Shown here: one piece after another, positions 1 to 8,010 of the stretch
Layout of the letters: the number at the start of each line of letters is the position of its first letter
How positions within the stretch are numbered: position 1 is the first letter of the stretch
Assembly: GCF_034931305.1 (NCBI RefSeq)
Contig: NZ_JAYGHY010000008.1
Location: 22,515 to 86,514, forward strand
Origin: Cyanobium gracile_A
GTDB lineage: Bacteria > Cyanobacteriota > Cyanobacteriia > PCC-6307 > Cyanobiaceae
DNA length: 64,000 bases
Direction: 5' to 3'
Notes under the pieces: model-generated
What the model was told of the DNA's origin: nothing
Seen by the model: only the letters and a program-made list of their open reading frames with translations
Databases searched by the model: none
Program-made: the position numbers and the translations under genes

Positions 1-221
1 CGCTGGCCGCAGGTCCAGGGTTCGCCCACCTTCTCCATCTCGATCTGCTTGCCGTCGGAGCGGAACGTGACCGTGAACGAGGTGGAGCCGCCCGCGACCA
101 GGCAGGCTTCGGAGCGGCCGTTGAAGCTACAGGTCTGCCAGGCGGCCTGGGCGTGGGCCGATGGGATGGCCGGGATCACCAGAGCGGCAACGGCGCACAG
201 GGCCAGCAGGGGTGAACGCAT
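1..221 (-). CDS. Secreted hypothetical protein, 5' part only
   Basis: Starts at ATG 221 on the minus strand and runs off the left edge of the window, so only 73 residues are visible. The N-terminus (MRSPLLALCAVAALVIPAIP, then SAHAQA) is a typical Sec signal peptide with probable cleavage after AHA. The mature part carries three cysteines (QTCSFNG, SEACLVAG, WTCGQ) and a beta-rich pattern ending in GEPWTCGQ, which looks like a small disulfide-bonded periplasmic protein. I do not recognise the family. The signal peptide is clear; any function would be a guess. Confidence 0.6.
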   Translation of the reverse strand, partial: MRSPLLALCAVAALVIPAIPSAHAQAAWQTCSFNGRSEACLVAGGSTSFTVTFRSDGKQIEMEKVGEPWTCGQ

Positions 222-299
222 CGGGGATGGGCGCCGGGGAGGTCCACTCTGGCCCCCGCCGCGCCCAGGGCTGCACCGGCGATGGCGAACAGACAATGC

Positions 300-707
300 C
301 TACGGCTGTACCAGAGGAATCATTTGCCTTCCATGACGGCGATAGATCTGGAAGTCACTGTCCGTCGTCAGAAGCAACGGCGAGTCGTTGATCTCCGCCA
401 GGCGAATCAATGCGGCATCCGCCAGAGAAGCAGGGACATTCTCATACCTTTTGAAAAGTGCACTTACAGAGCCAATCTGCTCCTGGAGCACGAACGGCAA
501 TTGGACGACTCCTCGCTCAATGAACTGCAGGGCCAACGCAGGATCAAAACCGGAGCGTCTGAGCAGAAAGCAGGTCTCAGCAACCACAGCCTCACAGCTC
601 AGTAGTGGAGGCGGCAATCGCCTGAACTGCTCAACAGCCCATCGATGATGGGTGTCGTTGCGACTCAACAGCGCCACCCAAGGGCCCGTATCAAGCAGAA
701 CCGTCAT
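300..707 (-). CDS. PIN-domain toxin (VapC-like ribonuclease)
   Basis: A 135-residue PIN domain, the usual VapC length. The acidic residues that bind metal in PIN nucleases are visible: D6 in LLDTGPW, E44 in VVAETCF, D97 in ASLADAAL and D116/D118 in TTDSDF. Family members cut tRNA or rRNA to arrest growth. It overlaps the stop of the upstream ribbon-helix-helix gene by four bases (704-707), the standard antitoxin-toxin order. Confidence in the PIN fold is high; the RNA target cannot be told from sequence. Confidence 0.88.
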   Translation of the reverse strand: MTVLLDTGPWVALLSRNDTHHRWAVEQFRRLPPPLLSCEAVVAETCFLLRRSGFDPALALQFIERGVVQLPFVLQEQIGSVSALFKRYENVPASLADAALIRLAEINDSPLLLTTDSDFQIYRRHGRQMIPLVQP

Positions 708-967
708 GAATGATTTGCACCGAAATCAGCCAGGAACGCAGGGTTGGTTGACAGATCGGCGGGCCCGCCTTCGCAACAGCCCACGAGATCGGCCAACAGA
801 TCAGCCGCGGAGGGTGGTGCTGCGTCATCCACGCCCTGCTCTGGGGATTGGAGAAATGCCGTCAATGCGCGTCGAACCAATTCCGACTTGCTGAGATGGC
901 GCCGTTGAGCCTGCTCCGTGAGCTGCGCATCAAGGGCCTCGGTCAACTTGAGCGAGATCACCGCCAT
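704..967 (-). CDS. Ribbon-helix-helix antitoxin
   Basis: About 87 residues from ATG 967 (an earlier in-frame ATG at 976 is possible). The N-terminus, VISLKLTEALDAQLTEQA, then SKSELVRRALTAFLQ, is a MetJ/Arc-type ribbon-helix-helix DNA-binding domain; the C-terminal half, rich in Asp and Pro, is probably the toxin-binding tail. It is translationally coupled to the PIN gene by a four-base overlap. RHH antitoxins usually repress their own operon; the 57-base gap upstream shows no palindrome that I could call with confidence. Confidence 0.83.
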   Translation of the reverse strand: MAVISLKLTEALDAQLTEQAQRRHLSKSELVRRALTAFLQSPEQGVDDAAPPSAADLLADLVGCCEGGPADLSTNPAFLADFGANHS

Positions 968-1024
968 GGCAAGCACCGAGTCATCGACATGCCGATCCTA
1001 CCTGCTGCCAAGCGGTATTACGGC

Positions 1025-2110
1025 TCAGCCCCCCAACCCCCGACAAGCCCGCAGCACCACATCGGCGCAGCGCCCGTACACAGCGGCCCGCCAGGCGGGG
1101 CTGTCGATCAGGAAGGCGTCGCGCACCTGGCGGCGGATGGCTTCGCGGTGGGGGGTGGGGCGATCGGGCACGGCGTGCAGCCAGGCATCGGCGCGCAGGG
1201 CCGCCAGCACCTGATCGATCGGGCGGGTGCCGTACTCCAGGGCCAGGACGGTGAGCTCCATCGCAGGGAGCATGCGGCGCAGAAACACCGGCACCGAGCC
1301 CGACACCACCGACGAGCTAGAGGGGCCCAGGCCGGGCCGGGTGACCTCAGGGCCATACCAGCGCTGGAGCCGCTCCCAGTCGTCGTCGGTGCTGCCGCTG
1401 CCGATCAGCTCCCCGTAGCCCCAGGGGCCCAGGCCGGTGTGCAGGTCGATCACCGCCAGGCGGCGGCAGGCCGGGCCCAGGTGATCGGTGAGGATCTTCT
1501 CCAGGGTGGACAGCGACCAGCTGGGGCGGCTGCCGCCGTAGAAGAGGCCGGTGGGATGGGTGTACTGGCCGCGCTGCAGCGCCGCCTGGTAGGCGGCCAT
1601 CCCCTGCCCAGTGATGAAGGCCTCCAGCAGGGTATCGGCCCGTTGCCGCTCGGGCCCGTCCCAGTCGCCGGGCAGCAGGGCGTCGTGGAGGGCGTCGTAG
1701 GCCGGGTTCTCGGGCAGGGGGCCGCGGAAGTCGAGGCCGTTGCGGTTGAGATCAATGTTGTGTTCGTTGCCGCGGCGCAGCCAGGCGAAGCCATGGGGGT
1801 TGAGGGCATGGATCAGCAGCGCCCCGCCGCCGGCCGGCAGGGCGCCGTGGAGTTCATCCAGCAGAACGCCCACCTGGCAACCGGATCCGGCCAGGCCCTC
1901 CACGCCGTGGGTGCCTGAGATCAGCAGCAGCAGGGACTCGGGCTCGGCGGGACCCAGGGCCGCCGCATCGATGGCGAGCGGCTCGCCGGCCGGACCGCGG
2001 TGATCGGGCAGGACATGGCTGCTGAGCCGGGCGCCGGCGCCAACGGCGGCGGCCAGGAACGCCTCACGGGCCGAGCGGTAATCGGGGTTGAAGAAGTCGC
2101 TGGTGGCCAT
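1025..2110 (-). CDS. DUF2817 family metallocarboxypeptidase-like protein
   Basis: 361 residues from ATG 2110, chosen because MATSDFFNPDYRSAREAF is the usual N-terminus of this family; the longer open frame upstream is low-complexity. DUF2817 proteins are M14 zinc-carboxypeptidase relatives. Visible motifs are LLLISGTHGVEG (zinc-ligand H and E), ALNPHGFAWLRRGNEHNIDLNRN (substrate-binding loop) and VIDLHTGLGPWGYGELI (third zinc ligand). Probably a soluble cytoplasmic peptidase or amidohydrolase; the substrate is unknown. Its GC is like the host, so it lies outside the cassette array that begins about 430 bases upstream. Confidence 0.85.
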   Translation of the reverse strand: MATSDFFNPDYRSAREAFLAAAVGAGARLSSHVLPDHRGPAGEPLAIDAAALGPAEPESLLLLISGTHGVEGLAGSGCQVGVLLDELHGALPAGGGALLIHALNPHGFAWLRRGNEHNIDLNRNGLDFRGPLPENPAYDALHDALLPGDWDGPERQRADTLLEAFITGQGMAAYQAALQRGQYTHPTGLFYGGSRPSWSLSTLEKILTDHLGPACRRLAVIDLHTGLGPWGYGELIGSGSTDDDWERLQRWYGPEVTRPGLGPSSSSVVSGSVPVFLRRMLPAMELTVLALEYGTRPIDQVLAALRADAWLHAVPDRPTPHREAIRRQVRDAFLIDSPAWRAAVYGRCADVVLRACRGLGG

Positions 2111-2133
2111 GGGGGAGGGTGTTGGGCCGGAGG

Positions 2134-2385
2134 TGATCTGAAGGGATAGTCGTCGTGGCGGGTAACCGCATGGATGGCGAACAGATCGGTATAGATGCCA
2201 AGGCCCCGCGGGAAACCGTTGCACTCTGTCTGCAGCCACCAGCCCCAATCTTCACTGCAGAAGAACGGAGCATGGATTCCCACAATCGGGAGCTTTGCGT
2301 GCAGATAGGTGCACAGGGCGTTTCCCACCATCCATTCGTTGACTGGTCCCTCCTTCTATCTCTCGCCAAACGAAAACTTCTTCAT
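2134..2385 (-). pseudogene. Decayed small gene with in-frame stop
   Basis: Reading from ATG 2385 gives MKKFSFGER, then a TAG at 2356-2358, then continues in the same frame as KEGPVNEWMVGNALCTYLHA and on through PIVGIHAPFFCSEDWGWWLQ to about residue 84, where it runs into the DUF2817 start region. The sequence after the stop has natural protein composition (FCSEDWGWW, NGFPRGLGIYTDLFAIHAV) unlike a chance frame. This looks like the 5' part of a small hypothetical gene killed by a nonsense mutation and truncated at its 3' end. An in-frame ATG at 2412 could be the true start. Family unknown to me. Confidence 0.45.
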
Positions 2386-2547
2386 CTTGATCAGAAGGCA
2401 GGATTTGGGCATTTCAAACTCACCTCTCGACGCTGGCCATGACATGGCCGCGGGAGGCCCGGGCCAAAGGATCACCAATAGGTAAAGTCAGCTTGAGGAG
2501 GTGGTTCAGGTGAATGGCTGTGCTGGGTAGCCCATCAAGCGTTCCCA

Positions 2548-3486
2548 CTAGAGATTAAACGGTGGAACCCAACGTGTGGGATGCCCCTGGGCGTCATGTT
2601 GTACGAGACCTACTAAGCGAGAACCACACCGGGGTGTGAGTGCTGCCACTCCTGCATCGGCCGTGTCCCAAACCTTTCGAGCACGGGTTGCTCCGTCTCT
2701 AAGCTCGCGCCAACCGGAGGTAGACGGAACTAGAGAACTCCAGTGTATAGAGGCTTCGATGTCCTCCTTTGTATCAGATCCTATGGAGGCATGCCCATGA
2801 ATCATGCGACCCACAGCAGCACACATGAGAAAGTCAAACGTTATCGCAAGTGTGCGGCATACTCTCAGCATAGTTGCAAGGTCCGATGGCTCAATATTCG
2901 GATTGTTTTCGTGAGCAGCCGCATTCCGCAGGGACGCGATATTCTTGTAGTCACTCTCGAGGTCAGGGCTAGTCATCTGAAAGCGGATTGCCAGTCGCGA
3001 CAATTGTCCCCAAGGGTCTTTCATGAGAAGCGCTCCAAAAAGTCCCTTCACATCATCAGCGGAGAGATTCGACCTAGAATGCCCAAATGCCACCTCAGGA
3101 ATTTGATAGGCGCTATTCGCTGTGCTGGCGATCTGAGCTGCAATACGTTGAATATAGACTTCGGAATCACCCTGCAATGAAGTTGCGAATCGAGACTGAA
3201 AGATCAACGCATTCACCGCATCAGTTAGGCAGGCTTTCCGCAGTGCCTTCGACAGTTGCATGAAGGGGATGTGTGCAGCCGGTAAACGAGCCAGAAGTTC
3301 CACGCCACGCGATCTGAGAAAGCTTTCTAAGCCTGCAAAGCCTCGAACCATAAGACCTGCTCGCAACAGTGCAGCCCGGGTATTATGTACAGTCTCCGTA
3401 AGTGCTCGATTCAGAAGAAGAGGTTCTGTCATGGCCCGCTCGATGGCTTCTATAGAATCAATAAATCGCACCTGTGCCGAAGACAT
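2548..3486 (-). CDS. HEPN-domain protein, partner of DUF262
   Basis: 312 residues from ATG 3486, four bases after the DUF262 stop (an alternative ATG at 3504 would overlap that gene). The helical protein carries SLRNAAAHENNPN, an R-x4-H motif at about residues 187-192, the ribonuclease active-site signature of HEPN domains such as RiboL-PSP-HEPN. No membrane segment or signal is seen. Cotranscription with a DUF262 (ParB/Srx-fold) protein resembles known defence gene pairs in which a nucleotide- or DNA-sensing component controls a HEPN RNase. The role in phage defence is inference; the motif is seen directly. Confidence 0.7.
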   Translation of the reverse strand: MSSAQVRFIDSIEAIERAMTEPLLLNRALTETVHNTRAALLRAGLMVRGFAGLESFLRSRGVELLARLPAAHIPFMQLSKALRKACLTDAVNALIFQSRFATSLQGDSEVYIQRIAAQIASTANSAYQIPEVAFGHSRSNLSADDVKGLFGALLMKDPWGQLSRLAIRFQMTSPDLESDYKNIASLRNAAAHENNPNIEPSDLATMLRVCRTLAITFDFLMCAAVGRMIHGHASIGSDTKEDIEASIHWSSLVPSTSGWRELRDGATRARKVWDTADAGVAALTPRCGSRLVGLVQHDAQGHPTRWVPPFNL

Positions 3487-3490
3487 TGTC

Positions 3491-4570
3491 CTAACCGGCC
3501 ACATTCACGAGCAGATTCTTCATCGCTTCGATGCGGTACCTAACGCGCGACGGTGTGTTTGTCGCCATCGTCGCAGCAGCGGTGAACTCCTGATCGCATT
3601 CGAATAGGTCTCGCGTTGCCAGTAGTACAGCTTGCGTCCTGGAACTGGCGAGCTCTAACAAACCATCTGAAAGCACGTCCACCGCAACCATCTCTGAGTC
3701 ATAAACACCTGCCAAGGCCTGATTTCTCCATCCGTCACCGTCGGGCCTCTGAAAGGCTCGAGCCCCCCAAAGCCTCTCGCAGAAGTGCATAGCACGTTTG
3801 AACGAATTTGCCGCGGACACAACCTCAGAACTCATGAGATCGTGATGACGCTCCATATGAAGATCCATCGCGTTGCGATAGTCGCCACTGAACCTCTCCC
3901 ATGTCTCGCGAAGAGTAAGGAATCGCAGCACCAGCTCAGCATCGACCATCTTTTGATAAGCGCTTGACTCCGTTGTCTTGATTTTGAGCTGCCGCTTAAG
4001 AAACTCATTCTCAGCCTCAGCAAATACCATATCGCAATACATCCCTCGGAACGCGACTTTGCGTATCTCCATTGGGCTGAGTGGTACACCTGCGATATTA
4101 AGGCGCAGGAAGACTTCGTATCGGACTCTCTCATTCGACTGACGGAGAAGCGTTACTGTTCGCACATAAGGCCTGACGTCGAGTGAGTTGGCGATACTAG
4201 CGGGAAAGTCGGTTATACTAAAGCCGTTCAGCTTGTGAAGTACTTCGAGACCGGACAGGGTGAGACCTCCAGTCATAAACTGATGGATGGCCGTTATGCG
4301 CTGCTTGCCGTCAATAACGGAATACGTGCCTCCGGAGTCTTCTGACAAGTAAACAGGTGGAACCGGTATATTCAGAAGAAACGACTCGATAAGCCTGGAC
4401 TGCGCGACACTCTGCCAACGATCTCGCCGCTGAAAAGTAGGGCTGACATCGATGGCCTGTTTGGTAACCATATTGGATATGGCGCCGAGCGAAAGGTCAG
4501 ACGACTGCAGCACCAAGCCATTCTGGTAGCGCGCAATACCTTCCTCAACTCCAGGGGGGAACTTCGGCAT
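3491..4570 (-). CDS. DUF262 domain protein (GmrS-like ParB/Srx fold)
   Basis: 359 residues. The N-terminal half has the DUF262 hallmarks: PTFQRRDRWQ (about 44-53), VPPVYLSEDSGGTYSVIDGK then QRITAI (DGxQR at 87-91), and the FLRLNIAGVPLSPMEIR motif. In GmrSD and BrxU this fold binds or hydrolyses nucleotide and cuts modified DNA together with a DUF1595/HNH C-terminal domain; here the C-terminal half is alpha-helical with no HNH motif, and the nuclease function may instead be supplied by the adjoining HEPN protein. First gene of a two-gene cassette; leader 4571-4653 lies between it and an attC site. GC is clearly below the flanking genome. Confidence 0.85.
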   Translation of the reverse strand: MPKFPPGVEEGIARYQNGLVLQSSDLSLGAISNMVTKQAIDVSPTFQRRDRWQSVAQSRLIESFLLNIPVPPVYLSEDSGGTYSVIDGKQRITAIHQFMTGGLTLSGLEVLHKLNGFSITDFPASIANSLDVRPYVRTVTLLRQSNERVRYEVFLRLNIAGVPLSPMEIRKVAFRGMYCDMVFAEAENEFLKRQLKIKTTESSAYQKMVDAELVLRFLTLRETWERFSGDYRNAMDLHMERHHDLMSSEVVSAANSFKRAMHFCERLWGARAFQRPDGDGWRNQALAGVYDSEMVAVDVLSDGLLELASSRTQAVLLATRDLFECDQEFTAAATMATNTPSRVRYRIEAMKNLLVNVAG

Positions 4571-4653
4571 TGGTCATCGTTACTCAATTCACCCTCGTCT
4601 AGTTCCGCCAGGAAGTCAAGCGTCCTTGAAGCTCAGGGGCTGCAATGAAGTCT

Positions 4654-4740
4654 GGCCAACGCTGCCCCTGAGTGGCAGGAAATGATTCTAAAGCGCCAGG
4701 AAATCGGTGGTGGCCTGTCCAATCAAGGGACATTGTAGGC
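4654..4740 (-). repeat. attC-like site (degenerate), between EEP and DUF262 cassettes
   Basis: Plus-strand ends are GGCCAAC (4654-4660; reads GTTGGCC in the gene direction) and a degenerate TTGTAGGC. The inner arms CCCCTGAGTGGCAGG and CCTGTCCAATCAAGGG pair with one extrahelical base, and the first arm is almost the same as in the site at 6630-6720. The stop codon of the EEP gene (4723-4725) lies inside the site. Confidence 0.68.
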
Positions 4741-5448
4741 GTCATCGGGCAGATTCACTCGAACTAAGAGAGGCATGTGATCGCTCCATTGCAACCATTT
4801 GTCAGATTCACCGACCCAAGCTGAGCAGTCACCTAGCCACGCAACAGGCGCGAAGGCGTAATCGATGTGATAAGCCTTGGCAGGATTCCGCTGTAAAAAG
4901 AATGTTGGCTCCTGCTCTGAACCCTGCGGAATTCCGCGGCTACGGTGATAGACACTCTCCAGACCCATTTCCGCGAGCTCTCTGACTACATCAGTGTGGT
5001 TCCACCACCGATCCCATTTATCCCAGCGAACATTGCTATTCAGATCTCCAGCAATCACCGTTGGCTGCGCTGAAAGCACGGCGCGGTGAGCTTGAATGAA
5101 CTTCCAGAGCTGTCCAATATATTGGAAGGTAGGTGAGTTTGCTTGCCGTGTCCAAGCAGCCACGAGTAAGAAGCTATCGTGAATCCGGCACGGAAGAAAC
5201 GATTCGAGATGGCCTAGATCAAGATCGACAGGGGCAAGCTTTACTTCGGGAGCAGCGAACACTCCAAGGCCCTTGTGCTTGTTCTTTCCAGCCCACAGGT
5301 AGTTCTTCGCCCATGCCTTATACGAAGCACTCGTGGAGCGACCGGGGTCTTCGCACTCTTGTATGACGGCTATATCAAACTTCAAGGCATCTAAAGCATC
5401 GAACTTGTTGCGCAAGGCACCGTTGCAGTTCCAGGTCAAGATGTGCAT
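4723..5448 (-). CDS. Endonuclease/exonuclease/phosphatase (EEP) family protein
   Basis: 241 residues from ATG 5448, which starts directly on the first strand of the fold (MHILTWNCNG). All EEP catalytic motifs are present: N7/N9, VIQECE with the metal-binding E31, AGDLNSN (D135, N137), YHIDYAF (D196) and the terminal WSDHMPLL (D223, H224). The family covers DNA-repair exonucleases (ExoIII), phosphodiesterases and deadenylases; here the length equals the bare domain with no targeting segment. It begins three bases before an attC site and ends inside another, the typical packing of a cassette gene. The substrate is unknown. Confidence 0.88.
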   Translation of the reverse strand: MHILTWNCNGALRNKFDALDALKFDIAVIQECEDPGRSTSASYKAWAKNYLWAGKNKHKGLGVFAAPEVKLAPVDLDLGHLESFLPCRIHDSFLLVAAWTRQANSPTFQYIGQLWKFIQAHRAVLSAQPTVIAGDLNSNVRWDKWDRWWNHTDVVRELAEMGLESVYHRSRGIPQGSEQEPTFFLQRNPAKAYHIDYAFAPVAWLGDCSAWVGESDKWLQWSDHMPLLVRVNLPDDAYNVP

Positions 5449-5450
5449 AC

Positions 5451-5534
5451 GCCTAACGCCAAGATCAGAAGCGGGAAGTAACATCAGCAAAGACCATAAT
5501 CTGCGCTCACGCCTTCTGCGTCTTGTTGTTAGGC
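5451..5534 (-). repeat. attC site between DUF4062 and EEP cassettes
   Basis: Perfect core ends GCCTAAC (5451-5457) and GTTAGGC (5528-5534). The inner arms AAGATCAGAAG and CTTCTGCGTCTT pair except for an unpaired base, as in integron attC hairpins. Total 84 bases. It overlaps the stop codon of the DUF4062 gene at 5529-5531. Confidence 0.85.
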
Positions 5535-6581
5535 ATCAGTTGTAGTGTCCTTATCGGCCTTGTGTTCAATTTTTGTAAGGCTCTCAACACGTTCAAGTCT
5601 GCGTCTCCGCATTTGCGCCAAGAGCTGTGCTCCAAAGGCAGAGAGCGCCCAATACTCATCCTTATCTGAAACAGGCTTTCTTCTGGCAGAAGGTTCAACA
5701 CATTTCAATGCCGCCAAATCAGCAAGTAACGACCGGATTGTATTTCGGGGCGTGGGCCAGGTTTTACGCAGGTCCTTCGTAGGAATATTTAGTACATTCG
5801 AGGCAGTGTACCTAGCAATCTCTGTAAGCGCGAGTTCCACCTGCATTTCTGGGGCCAATACTTCAAAGATCTGATATAAAGTGACTTCTTTGCCAGCGTC
5901 CCAGCCGCTAGAGCCAGTTTTCCAAACAGATATCTTTCGCTTATTGCTTCGCAATACTGCTATGGCTTTGTCAATTGCTGCATCAGTATCAGCTGCTTCT
6001 TCATAGCTGTGAAGAAGATCTCGTAGGCCCGCATTCTCTGCGCTAAGGCGAACTATTTCTCTCGCGGCTGCTGCATCTTGAACTTGTGATGCCCTTACCC
6101 ATCCTTCTCTTGGGTAGGCATTGAACGCCTTCATTAGCGCAATAGAGCACCTTCCATAAAGATCTTCCCCATTCTTCCAAAAGCTAACGGGCTTTAGCCT
6201 CACTTTCTCCTTGAATGACTTCAGTTTCCTTATTGCAGCGCGATCGATTTCGGACTTGTCCTTAGGCCATGAGACTTCATCATCTAGGATAAATCCTAGC
6301 GTTGGTATGCTCTGCGAAACTGCGTAGTCATACTCCTTCTCTGTATAGCTGACGCCATTTGCGTCGACACTTCCGTAGCGGTGGGCGACTATAACCACAT
6401 AATAGTCTGTTTGATCAATCTGCTTTTTTATGACATTCCACTGCTCTTCGTCTGCTGCACTAAACATCTCCATCCCAACAGGAATATGGCCCATCTCAAG
6501 GATGGCCTTAATGACCAAGTCTCGTTCAAATGACAAGTCCATAAAAGTAGAGCTCACAAAGACCTGAAACTTACCCTTCAT
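5529..6581 (-). CDS. DUF4062 domain protein (candidate conflict-system sensor)
   Basis: 350 residues from ATG 6581, preceded by an AGGA ribosome site. Residues 7-20, VFVSSTFMDLSFER, are the exact DUF4062 signature; this domain is related to TIR/SEFIR modules that occur at the N-terminus of NLR-like and other conflict proteins. After about residue 100 the protein is helical and charged, and residues about 230-340 look like a winged-helix domain (TSNVLNIPTKDLRKTW, LAALKCVEPSARRKP, YWALSAFGAQLLAQMRRR). No ATPase domain is present, so this is a compact form. It fills one integron cassette by itself. A defence role is inference. Confidence 0.8.
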   Translation of the reverse strand: MKGKFQVFVSSTFMDLSFERDLVIKAILEMGHIPVGMEMFSAADEEQWNVIKKQIDQTDYYVVIVAHRYGSVDANGVSYTEKEYDYAVSQSIPTLGFILDDEVSWPKDKSEIDRAAIRKLKSFKEKVRLKPVSFWKNGEDLYGRCSIALMKAFNAYPREGWVRASQVQDAAAAREIVRLSAENAGLRDLLHSYEEAADTDAAIDKAIAVLRSNKRKISVWKTGSSGWDAGKEVTLYQIFEVLAPEMQVELALTEIARYTASNVLNIPTKDLRKTWPTPRNTIRSLLADLAALKCVEPSARRKPVSDKDEYWALSAFGAQLLAQMRRRRLERVESLTKIEHKADKDTTTDA

Positions 6582-6629
6582 GCTGGATCCTAATTTCCGA
6601 CTGATACCTTAGCAGCAAGAATACAGACG

Positions 6630-6720
6630 GCTTAACGCCGCCCCTGAGTGGCAGGCGAGGAGCCAACTGTGCGCAGCCGAAAGAACATGGGGGCCTGACC
6701 ACTCAAGGGGCTTGTTGTGC
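6630..6720 (-). repeat. attC site between CxxC/HNH-like and DUF4062 cassettes
   Basis: Core ends GCTTAAC (6630-6636) and GTTGTGC (6714-6720). Inner arms GCCCCTGAGTGG and CCACTCAAGGGGC pair along their length with one extrahelical base in the second arm. 91 bases long. Confidence 0.83.
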
Positions 6721-6734
6721 AGCCGCCGCGAGCT

Positions 6735-7502
6735 CTACTCAGGCAACTTTCCATCACGCTCAAGTTTCAGAAGATTCTTGAAACCCAGCGTCGAATCATA
6801 GCGCGTACTTTTTATCAATAGAGGCTTGTTCGGTCTTATTTGAAAGAAATCAAGCTCTCTGTTGATCGGTGCATCATTTGTTTGATGAAACCAACCATAT
6901 CTAGGGACTCGAAAGTGGTGGATCCTTGCTCCGTCTAGATCTGCGCGCAAGGGACATGTCATAACTTCACTAAATGGACCCTCATATTTGACGGCCATAA
7001 CCGGAAACTCTTCGGAAGCTCCAGGATTGCCTTCTAGCAGCATTTTCCGAATTTCCTCCTCGTTACCCTGGATGTCAACCCGGTCAAAGAACTCTTGCTC
7101 AGTTACTGCGGAGCGCCATAGAACCGACAAGAAGAATAGCTTCAGCCGTGAATAGTCGAAGCTGTCGACACAGTAGAATGCTGGACTCTGTATAGAGGTT
7201 GCGAGCTGCTTGGGAAAATTGCGAAGGAAAAGCTCTTGAGCATACTTATCCCAGGGTCCAATCACCTTCTGATCACAGTCGGCGCATAAAATATTAGGAT
7301 CAAAGATTCCGCTCTGGCACTGTTTTGGCTTCCGGTTGCTTCCAGCAGCATAGATTCTAGGCACGAGTTCGCCGGCACCAAAGCCAACACCACTATCTCG
7401 AATTGAATGATAAAACTGTCTCGGAATTATATGGGCTTCAACGAGAAGCTTTTCGGCATGGCATAGGCGGCAAGGCTTTGGCCGCCGATCTTTACGTCCC
7501 AC
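6735..7502 (-). CDS. Zinc-ribbon HNH-like protein
   Basis: 255 residues from GTG 7502. A CRLCH knuckle (residues 16-20), AHIIPRQFYHSI (28-39) and NILCADCDQKV (about 71-81) give the CxxC...H...CxxC arrangement of HNH-type zinc fingers, with AHIIP in the place of the HNH histidine pair. The rest of the protein is unfamiliar, without membrane segments. HNH-like proteins of this sort occur in restriction and mobile elements, so a nuclease is possible, but the catalytic HNH triad is not complete enough to assert one. It is the sole gene of its cassette. Confidence 0.6.
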   Translation of the reverse strand: MGRKDRRPKPCRLCHAEKLLVEAHIIPRQFYHSIRDSGVGFGAGELVPRIYAAGSNRKPKQCQSGIFDPNILCADCDQKVIGPWDKYAQELFLRNFPKQLATSIQSPAFYCVDSFDYSRLKLFFLSVLWRSAVTEQEFFDRVDIQGNEEEIRKMLLEGNPGASEEFPVMAVKYEGPFSEVMTCPLRADLDGARIHHFRVPRYGWFHQTNDAPINRELDFFQIRPNKPLLIKSTRYDSTLGFKNLLKLERDGKLPE

Positions 7503-7543
7503 TGGGTTAACCGTCTCACCCTCAAGCCATCAAGATAGCGTCC

Positions 7544-7678
7544 GCACAACGGTTCACATCAGCGCCCGCACGCTGAGCTATCAGCACGCGGGTGCGGGGC
7601 ACTGAACAGGGCACGAGGCTAGGCCGCCCGCGGCCGAGCACTTTATGCGTCCCGGCGCGCTGCATTTGTTTGTTGGGC
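7544..7678 (-). repeat. attC site between DUF4287 and CxxC/HNH-like cassettes
   Basis: Core ends GCACAAC (7544-7550) and GTTGGGC (7672-7678), the latter a perfect GTTRRRY. Inner arms CACATCAGCGC and GCGCTGCATTTG pair with a single extrahelical G. At 135 bases it is near the long end for attC sites; the middle contains further GC-rich inverted sequence. Confidence 0.78.
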
Positions 7679-7725
7679 GGCACGAGGTCCATGAGACTCT
7701 CACTTCTGTTCTTGCACCAGGTCAG

Positions 7726-7956
7726 CTACTTCTTCTTGCTCGAAGGTGCTTGAACCCAGCCCTTCTCCTTCCAGACAGCCCACACAGCCATGGAGTGTCC
7801 GTGCCCCAGATCGTGTTCCGACTTTAGCCACGACACCAGCTCCGCAGCTTTCATGTCGGCTTTGTAGATGCCGGCCTTCGTAGCATCGACCTTGAGCTGT
7901 TCAGGGGTACGGCCAGTCTTGGACTTGATGGCCGTGAGATACGCTTCAAAAGACAT
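7726..7956 (-). CDS. DUF4287 domain protein
   Basis: 76 residues from ATG 7956, set by the CGGAG ribosome site nine bases upstream. The sequence MSFEAYLTAIKSKTGRTPEQ, ending GHGHSMAVWAVWKEKGW and a lysine tail, is DUF4287, a small domain of unknown function often found alone or next to DUF5655 and common among integron cassette products. It is probably a small soluble helical protein. The 161-base leader between this gene and the next attC is unusually long for a cassette and holds a second site-like sequence (7988-8010). Confidence 0.82.
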   Translation of the reverse strand: MSFEAYLTAIKSKTGRTPEQLKVDATKAGIYKADMKAAELVSWLKSEHDLGHGHSMAVWAVWKEKGWVQAPSSKKK

Positions 7957-7987
7957 GACGTTCTCCGAAGGATCTGGGTCTACCAAC

Positions 7988-8010
7988 GGCCATAACAACT
8001 CACTTGCCAA
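7988..8010 (-). repeat. Half attC-like sequence in DUF4287 leader
   Basis: In the gene direction this reads ...AAGTGAGTTGTTATGGCC; it shares TGAGTTGTTATG with the boundary at 8905-8925. A GTTGGAT at 8041-8047 could be the other end of a 58-base site, but the inner arms pair poorly. Probably a remnant of a former cassette junction. Confidence 0.35.

Noticed and set aside
848..1918. Long plus-strand open frame opposite the DUF2817 gene
   Set aside because: Composition is Gly/Gln/His-rich as expected for the antisense of high-GC coding sequence, and the opposite strand has clear peptidase motifs.
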